Source: Protula sp. h YS-2021 (lineage: Eukaryota > Annelida > Polychaeta > Sabellida > Serpulidae). Taken from it: a DNA stretch of 64,000 nucleotides. Positions 53,001 to 62,000 of this stretch are shown piece by piece; position 1 is the stretch's first letter, and each line of letters begins with the position of its first letter. The position numbers were made by a program, and so were the translations under genes. The notes beneath the pieces are model-generated. The model made no database searches. It was not told the DNA's origin and saw only the letters and a program-made list of their open reading frames with translations. The stretch covers positions 35,269,911-35,333,910 of the forward strand of contig OX457026.1 of NCBI GenBank assembly GCA_949752745.1. Direction: 5' to 3'.

Positions 53001-56000
53001 CCTTCCTATTGGCAGGTATTTACCTTGCTATGCGCAGTTATTGTATGAAATTAAAAATAGAGGATCTTCGAGCGCATCCTTTTCGCCGTTTGTTGGGACG
53101 CATTCCCTTCTTTCATGTACGTGATCTCCCGGTGTCTGCACGACTCTGTGTAACAAATTCTAGGCGACTTCCCTGTGTGCATATTGTGCAATGCTGGTTA
53201 AGATCTTCCCCCCTGATGCTTGCACTGCTCCAGAACGAATCCTAATGGATGGGAAGTTACTCACTCAGACACACACACAAACATATTTTTTACATAAATA
53301 AACACAAGCATTGCTAATAGCAGGGGGAAATGCACGTGTGCTTATCCGATCTGATGCACACTGAGGCCCTTAAGTAAGGTGCTAAATAAAGCTTCTGGAG
53401 AGAGTGAGTGCATATTGCTAGTCTAACTGAAGCTGATCCAGATGGCTGAACTCGTTTCTCCTTTAGTCTTTCGTTGAGCGCCAACACAAACGCTAAGTAA
53501 TCAATGTGTAGCACAAGGTTTCGTTAGAAGTCGTTCAATCCCGAAGAAAAATAAAGATCAGCTGTACATGATTTCATGCAAACCGTGCATTGTCTTGGTT
53601 CTGCAGTTGCAGAGAGAGAACTTTGTATTTTGAAACAATTTCCAAACGCGAATGGGTAATTTTTTCACGTATTGGATTTTGAACGTTGTTTGGATAAGTG
53701 ATATCACTTCCGAGTTTTCAAAAATAAAAAGTGGCTGAACAAGAGAAAAAATACAGCAAAGAAAATAGAGTGGATCATAACTGAAGACTATTGCGTAAGT
53801 TTGTTACTGAGTGTTGAGAAACTTGACGCACTCGGCATTTACACTGTGTGTTATATGAATGTGATTCAAAGGCAAAGAATGCTGCAAACGGCAGTTATCT
53901 GGTGTTTTCTCTGCTGTTTGATGTTCGTATACCATTTCTCATCCCCTTGCCGCCTGCCTGTAAACTTTGCGTGGATTTGTGGGCAAGAATATTGACTCTT
54001 TGATAATCTTCGAGGCAACGGGAAGGTTCTTAATATTTCGTGGCATTTGAAAAAATGAGTGTTTCAGTGCAGTATTTGCCAAAAAGAATCAGCTTTTATT
54101 CGGCCGCTAGAGTAGATGTTCTTGTTGTTGTTGGATAAAGTGTTACTGAAATGAGTCAGGCGTGGCTTTTTCAAAGTGACGGGACTGATTGGATTAACGC
54201 AGTTGTCTAGCTGGCGCATGTTGGTGGAATCCAACAACGTTATGAGCAGGAGAAACTCACTGAACCAGGGCCAATCACAGGATGTCGTCGTTCACACGCA
54301 AGTGTACCGTTCACGACACAGGAGTGGGTCGGGTTCGCAGCCCTCGTCGCGTAAGAATTCGCTGAGTGATAAGTCGTCTAGCGACACCTACCAGCATTAC
54401 GACAGCGAGAGCTACTGGCAGAACAAGCCACTGAGACGGCGCAGACGGTCAAGGTGCTTGAATGGCTCCGTTGAAGAGCAGTTTGTTGACCGATCTCAGT
54501 CACATGAAGAAGGTGGCTATCAAAATAAACGACACACTCTGATCACTGAGCCATCTATCAGTAGGAACTCGGAATCGCATGGGAAGAAATCCGGTTCGCA
54601 GAATGTTTGCCGGCGTGACTCCGATTCGCAGCCTTCTTCGCGCCAGATCTCGGGGTCTGAGTACTTTTATAGAGATGCCGACTCGCAGCCGTCGTCGCGG
54701 CGTAATTCTGGCTCTCGCGTGCGCAAAGGATCGGCCTCCCAGCCTTCATCGCGCCGGAACTCGGAGAGTTGCAATGATTCTGGCTACAGCGACGGCCCGG
54801 AAAGCGATGGGCGGGTGTCGCGAAGCCATGCCTTTTCAGACGGCGGCCGCGGGAGGGCTAGAACCCGGCGTGGCTCAAGGAAGAACTCTTGGGATATGCC
54901 ACCTCGGAAGTGGTCGCACGACGCCACTCACGACGACGATGTTTACAGCGATGAGCGTTGTTACAGACTTCCCAAGAAAAGCCAGTCCAGGCCGGGCTCG
55001 CGTAAAAACTCGGCCGATTATAACTATGAACGAGGTGGTAGCAACGATTCATCATTCGCCCGGTTAGATCAATTAAGTAAGCACAACCCCAAGGTTAGAT
55101 CGTCGGATAATTTGCATGATGGGTATAGGAGGTATGAACATGACCACTTACTGCGTGACAGAAGAGGTAACCAGGGGGTCTTTTGTATCGATCACAATCG
55201 TAATATTCGTGAACAAGAAAGTAAAGAAGCTATAAAACGTCTGGGATCCGATTCACTAGACTGGAGGCGCGATATGGTGGCGAAAGAGGCCAATTCGCCG
55301 TCCAAGGAAAGCGGTCCTATGGAGTCACTGACAGACAGCAAAAAACAAGAACAGCTGAATCAGCCCACTGCGGATGAAAACTGCGCACGGAAAACACGAA
55401 CTGGTGATAATGTGTCAGACGTGGAAAGCCGTAAACAAGATAGATCGGAGTGCGTTGGAAGCGGTTCTGCGCCCACAGCCATGCAAGAATGCCCTTCCCT
55501 GCAAAATGAATCCAGCAGCAGTGCCTACAAGGATGCCAGCGAGAGCGACGCGTTAGAAAACTTGATATACTCGGCCGTGAAGAAGCTCCTGATACCCAAG
55601 TTAAGTGCAGTGGATAGGGCAGCGTCAGAGGACGTGCAGTCAGCTGTGCAACCATCCAGTTCTCTCGCCGAGTCGTGTAGGGGCGGAAGTGACCTGGTCG
55701 TTTTAAACAATCACGAGTTTGTCAAGTCACCTGGGTCGTGCTTGCGTAGTTTTTCGTATGACAACGTGTATGACTTCACTGTACATGATAGTCCCTATGA
55801 TTACTGTTTGACCCAACATTTACCCGTCTATTCTCAACCCGCGCCTAATGTCAGTAGTCTAGCTAGCCGCGTGGTATTTCGACACAGACCTGACGAGATA
55901 ATAAACGAGCCTGTAAGTAATAGTACAACTGATAATAAAATATCAGTGCCGATAAACACCAGTTCTATTAATAACCTCCCCGAAAGCAAAGATCTTATTT

Positions 56001-59000
56001 ATTGTGATAACTCGCAGAACAACGGCGTTCATTTTCATGGAATGAGAACGCTACAGTTTTCGCCGTTTCAGCAACATGGCAAAGAATTGCGTACATTGCA
56101 GTCCTGGCCACCCGTCCATGAACACCGCTTATACAATACAACAGCTGAAGATTCCTCCTGCGCCCGCCAACTTGATGAAAAAGCAAGTCATTCTGATGCA
56201 TTAGGTAACCGAATACAGCAGCCAGAAAGTGTGATGAATGTGTCTGACGCAAGTAGACGTGTTGCTACGGAGCACAGCGAACTGAATGGCAGTGAGGAGA
56301 CTGGGAGAGTGGCAACGGAGCACTGCGAACTCTCCACCGTGGCGCCCGCCCCCGCCGTTCTGAAGCCGCGGTTGAGGGGCCGTCGCAGGCGATCTCGTTC
56401 CAAAGACTACGGCCTTGATCCTCAGTACTTTCCCAAAATGAACATGTCCGCCATGTTGGATGAGAATGACTGCCCGCTGGATAACATTGATCTCGAATGC
56501 AGTGACTGGAAAGAATGCTTGGAAAAATGTATGGAAACCATGAATGCCGAGAGAGAAGGCAGTAAAAACCTTGCAGATGATCTTTCTAGTACCGGACATC
56601 CTTCAGACTTATCATGGGGTGATGAAATGGAGAACGTTGATAATGTGGTAAATGAAAGCTGTGATGTGCTGTCGGATGACGATAGATTGCAGGAGAAATT
56701 CTCTGCCATTAGGGATCGTATCTTATCCCCAACTGTGCCAAATACCGTGTCGGTTATAAGTCACCATCCTATAAGCGACAGTAGCGCGATTGTTACCGAC
56801 AGCATTCCGGAGATTCGTGTACACCCGCCTGCAGATGAACCAGCCTTGCCTCCGCGCCAGCGTCACAGAAGGTTGCGGCAGTACAACTTCGGCATTGAAC
56901 CACTCGTCGACACTGGCCCAGCTACACTTGTGCCTGAAGGACTGGTTGCAGGCCGTGATGGAAAGCAACAGAGGTCACGGTCATTGACATCAGACATTGA
57001 CCACCACACCATTCATACCTGGTCCTCTGATAGCCCGTCATCTTGTGGATGCAGAATCACCAGTCCACATAAACATGAGGTTTCGCACTACCCCTCTCCT
57101 TCGGAGATCGAACATACGGTGAATACCGTATCGGAGGACTCAAAAGCTGTGGCAAGTCTACCAGTCGTTCTGAATGGATCGGCGGAGGTCTCAACTCCAA
57201 GACACGTCACAGATGAAAAAGAGGCTGGAATGGCACCGTCCGGCGCATTCCAACCTCGAGTGCTGCGCCCAAGGCGGCGTAGGGCAAGGTCACAAGACTA
57301 CGGCACGGCAAACCGCAGCGCTATAATAAACCACGAGAAACCTGCCCCTCCTCTTGCTCGGTGCGGTAGCCTCCAAGATGTCCGCCAAACCCCCGTGGTG
57401 CAACACGGGGATGGTGGCAATCAGGAGGCGTACAACGACAACATAAACGCGCGCTTTGAACAGCTTTTAGACACCTACCTGTTTGGAGTTGATGGCTCCA
57501 AGGCCAGTGGTAAAATCATACGAAGAAAAGTGAAGGGTAAATGTTAATTTTGCTGTAGGAATGTACATCTTGTGTAGCATACTGATCCCACTCCCTCCCC
57601 CCCCCCCCTCCCGGAAAAAGTGTATGGAAGATTGAATCGCTCGCTTAAGATTCTTTTATTTATTTATTTTTTGAACTCCACTTGTATTCACTGCCACTGT
57701 TTCATGCAATGCGATTGCAGACGCTCAATGACTTAATTATTGGCATTATAAACAGTTTGACTTGAAAAATCATAGTATTCGCTTGGGGTGGGGGAGGGTG
57801 CATTACGTTGCCAGTTTGACAGTGGCAGCTTGTAAAATCTGATCGAACAATTTTTACTTACTTCAAAGCCTATCCTATATATATATTTACCTATATCACA
57901 GGTAAAGGTTTTTTTCAGTGGTAAATTATCAAATGAAACCGTGCGAAAACCATGGCATCACCAAATATCTGAATCAGCCAGTCACTTAAATGGTAAAAGA
58001 ATAAAAAGTGCTACATCCATTTTGCAGTGCAACATTTCAGGGTTCTAATAACTATGATCAATTTTATTCGATTTTCTATATTTTCTATGGCTGTTAGTTA
58101 TTTGGTACACTCTATTTCGTGTTTCAGAGTGTAAACATGTAAGATCAGCCTGCACTGCTGTACTCTCACTCATCGTGGACTAAACCCATGTGTTCAATGA
58201 CCAACAAGTATTGTTTTCTGCTTACACAGATAGGAAAAAGAAGCCACCCAGACAACGATTAAAAGAAGACGATAAGAAAGCGGGCGAAACAGATACTCCA
58301 GAGAGAGAAAGACCGGTATGAGATAATTCCTGTCTGCTTGCAAAAAAAAAAAAAGAAACAGAAAAGAAAGAAAAAAAGAAAAAGAAAAAAAAAGAAGAAA
58401 ATACAGCTCTTGAGGTATCTAAATGTTTTATAGTGCGGTTTCTTGTTTCTTAGCTTTTTGCGTAGAACGTTACTACGTAAAAGTTCCTGCTAGTCGTTAC
58501 TATACACCCAAGATGATTCGCGTAATAAATGTTTTGTAACTGGCTAGAATGTGTGCACTTGAAGCTAAGAGCATAGAAAGTTCAGAGCTCTGAATTTGTT
58601 ATTTGCGAAGGCTACTCTTGATTCAAGTGTAATAGCTTTCTGACTTTATCGTCTGGAACATGATTTCTGACCCTAGGCAAAGTGCTGTGTTTTTAAAGCA
58701 AACGTGATATTTATTTTTTCCCCCGTAAAGGGAAAACACTTTGTTCTTACGTTCTGTGTTTATGTGTATGAATGTGTATGTAGTGTGCATCTGTTGTAGA
58801 CACTTATTTTTGTTAACTCGATAAAACTCGGGACGAAACCTCGGATCAGCTTCAAAATTTTGGGATTTGCCTTGGTTTGGTCCGCCGGTTGGGATTTATT
58901 TTACGTATATTGGCCAATGAGTGACATCAAAGCGTAACAGTTGCGTCATTACTGTAATTACAAAACGAAACGTCGGATAAGCTTCAAACTTGGTTTAATA

Positions 59001-62000
59001 ATGCCATGGGTGGATCCGACGGTTCATAATGTATTTGGTGTATAAATAGCCAATGAACGATGTCATTACGTGATTCTGACACTAGACTTTGTTAACCGGA
59101 TAACTCGAGAACAAAAAGCCGGATCATCTTCAAACTGGTGGGATTATACCTTGGATGGGTTCATCGGTGGGGATTGTAGTTGACGCCCATTGGACAGCGC
59201 GTGACGTCATATGACGTCATAGACGGGAAAAAATGTATCATCATTGTAACTGCAGAACGAACCGTAGGATCAGCTTCAAACTTAATAGGATAATGCCTTG
59301 GGCGGGTTTGACGGTTGTTTTTGGCCTATATAGCGCAACGGATGACGTCATATGACGTGAAAACTTGTGGACATTTGACTTTGTTAAAACGATATCGCTC
59401 GAACGACAAGTCGGATAATTTTCAATCTTGGTGGGATTATGCCTTGAGTTATGCTGCCGGTTGCTATTGTAGCTGAGGTATATTTGACAACGCTTGACGA
59501 CATGTTTCAAAACGTGATTGCAAACTCGCGCCCCAACCGCTTCTCGTATGAATTTTTGAGGAGGCAGCAACCAGACTGGGCACAGAAGGGGGAGGGGTGG
59601 GGAGGCAAAGACCATCTGTTGATTTTACTGGGTTGGCATGAAAGTTCTTTACACCGTCGAACTAGTTCATATGTGGTCATGCAGCATTTGCTCGCAGCAC
59701 CTGGAATTATTGTTCACTTTTTAATTTGAACATCTGGTGTCTCCTGTTATGGCAACAGCTCGTTATTTTGTCACAAATACATCCCTGCCCCCCCCCAGCC
59801 CCCCCCCCTCCCCGACGTTAAACAAGAAAAAAATTACCAGTAAAATGTAATGACCCCTTTCCACAGTAAAACCTTCAAGCCCTGGATAAAAAGACACACG
59901 CTAAAACCTGTTTGTAGTTCCTACCTCCTTGACCCAGATCAGAGACGCAGAGTTAAGCCTTTTTTGGCGACCACCTTCCAGAATCAAAAAAAAAAAAAAC
60001 GAACAGTAAAACCTGCCTTTCGTGACCCAGATAAAAGAAGACTTATAGTAATAGCTTTATAATGATCACCTTTCAGACCCGGATTAAAAAAGACCATAAT
60101 CCCAGTTTAAAGTGACCACATTCGACATTGCTTAACTTGTACATAGACGTATTTAATAATTAAGGATAAGCTATCCACAAGTCAGGTTACGTAACCCCCG
60201 CTCCCACCTCTTTCCTTCAGGAATGGAATAAAGGTGTCCCGTTCCAGACTTCTTGGTACATATATATATATAATATACCCAGCTTTTTGTATGAGGTAAA
60301 AAGTGTTCTGAAATAGTACAGTATGGTAAAAATTAAACTTTGTAACCCGAAGGCGCGGTAAGCGGTGGAAAAAAAACTTTTTTTTTTGGGTGTCGGGGAG
60401 AAGGGGGGGGGGGGGTGGGAGCTGTCGGTGGAAATATTTTCATTTGGTTATAAAAACAAAACGTCAATGGCCGGCTTTTAAAAGTGACAGATTCGGGTGC
60501 ACTGATGTTGGTGTGCACTGGCCGCTCTAGTAAATAATGAAACAGTCTTGAAATCTAAACAATGATATAAAGATAAAGATTCTTTAATTATAAAAATATA
60601 TAAAATATCATTTTTTGCAGTGTACTGAAAATGACTTCTGTTCTTTCCGTTTTTCGCTGTGAAGTTATTTCAAGGCATTAGATTTGTTAGTGGATTATTT
60701 TCTAGTATAGGAACGTAACGGCATAGGAAAATTATCGCTCGAAGTAAAATACCTTCCGTCGATAAAATCAGTATGCCAAAATGAAGAGCTTTGTGCATTC
60801 TTATGTTTGCCACGCATCATCGTTGTGAGGCCTATGTTTGCCAAGTACATTGCAGCAATATCGTTTACTAGCGATATTAGTGGTTCCCCGATCAAGGAGA
60901 TACATAGCGTTTGTACGTTCTGTACGTGCGCATTCAAATTCGTCTGCCGTATTTTGTAGAATCACAGTGCAAGTACATGTGATGTTACTCTGATGCCACG
61001 TGGGCACCGTCAAAAACAAACTAGAACCTCACTTCGCCAGCGAAATGTTAAACACTTGACAAAAATTAAAATGCACAAATACTTCCTTCAGTGGGTTATT
61101 TCTTGAATAATATATTGCAAACAACACAGCTTGAATACGTCTTATAGGCCGAGTTGTTTGGTTTCTGTTGACTTAAGGTTTTATTGACTGATCTAGCATA
61201 CACCGCGTTATCTATTTACGCAGTGAGAGCTCGCACAAAGCTCACTGTGCAACTGTGTGTGATGTGGGTTAAATGCTACGCATTTACTTGCAAAAAATAC
61301 ACTCTTTTCACATGGCGTTTTAACAAAGAAAACAAAATCAAAGACGAAAATAAAAAGTGACATGCACATGTTCAGATCAAGCTCTTCATAAGTCCCAAGT
61401 TTCATGGTCGTAGGGCCCATAGTGTCAGAGAAGAAGAAGACACAAAAAATCGGGAAAAGTGTCAAGAAGAAAAAAAAAGGACGAATTTTGCTCGCACAAA
61501 TTCATATAACTCTTGCAAGCCAAAGGCTTGTCAAGTGTTAATTAAACAGGGGTCTCAAGTAAAAGTATGCGATATATCACTGTGCACTGAAGTGTTATGT
61601 GCTCCAGCCATTCTAGTTTCAGATTACTGTTTTAAAATGTGCATAATTTTTGCGAATCAAGTGGAAGTAAGAAAGGGGGAAAATAGAAGTACCCATCCCC
61701 TTCCTTCCCCATCCCCTCGCCCTTCTTCGGTTGGGAAGTTCGCCAGGTTTTACAACCAGTCTAGTGTTGAAGAAGTATAGATTGACACTTAAAGGGGAGA
61801 TACACTACTGGCAACAGTACGCTATAAAATGGAATATCTTTTCACGTTTCCAGAATATCAGCACGCAGCCAATTGACTTTACGCCAGGATTTATCAAGGT
61901 AAGGCAATATCAAACCCCACCTCTGGCGTTCTATTAATTGAAACAGACAATAAAGCAAGCTAAGTAGCAAACTTGTCGTACTGCCACAAGAAGATTATCA

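Larger units (their letters stand above)
44040..54176 (+). other. 10-kb eIF4G intron packed with repeats
   Basis: There is no recognised gene apart from the alternative first exon near 52 kb. It contains a GTGCCGAGTTGTCC array (44655-44765), a tandem duplication (45318-45695), an inverted pair of MITEs (46027-46165 and 49185-49338), a duplicated motif with CCCRAGGACAGTAGCCCAG (about 46350-46600), a ~490-bp dispersed repeat (50528-51015), a G run at 49375-49400 and several TA microsatellites. The ORFs at 49949-50218 and 52919-53245 show no family resemblance. Confidence 0.7.
58316..61853 (+). other. 3.5-kb eIF4G intron, repeats only
   Basis: Holds A-rich runs (58340-58400), a ~140-bp tandem array (58815-59510), a second array (59860-60125), G and C runs (60399-60419, 59793-59812) and a dispersed element copy (61020-61545). 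I see no coding exon between 58315 and 61854. Confidence 0.7.

Noticed and set aside
52919..53245. 108-codon plus-strand ORF with an ATG after an acceptor-like CAG
   Set aside because: No recognisable family, it ends in the intron without a supported donor, and its phase does not fit the giant exon.
54218..54220. Treating the giant exon as a single-exon gene starting at ATG 54218
   Set aside because: The frame is open upstream to 54155, an acceptor in phase exists at 54176, and the 3' end joins eIF4G exon 58230 in phase; kept only as an alternative start.
54558..56968. Several minus-strand and alternate-frame ORFs in the giant exon
   Set aside because: They are shadows of the 1120-codon plus-strand frame, which alone shows repeats and splice agreement.
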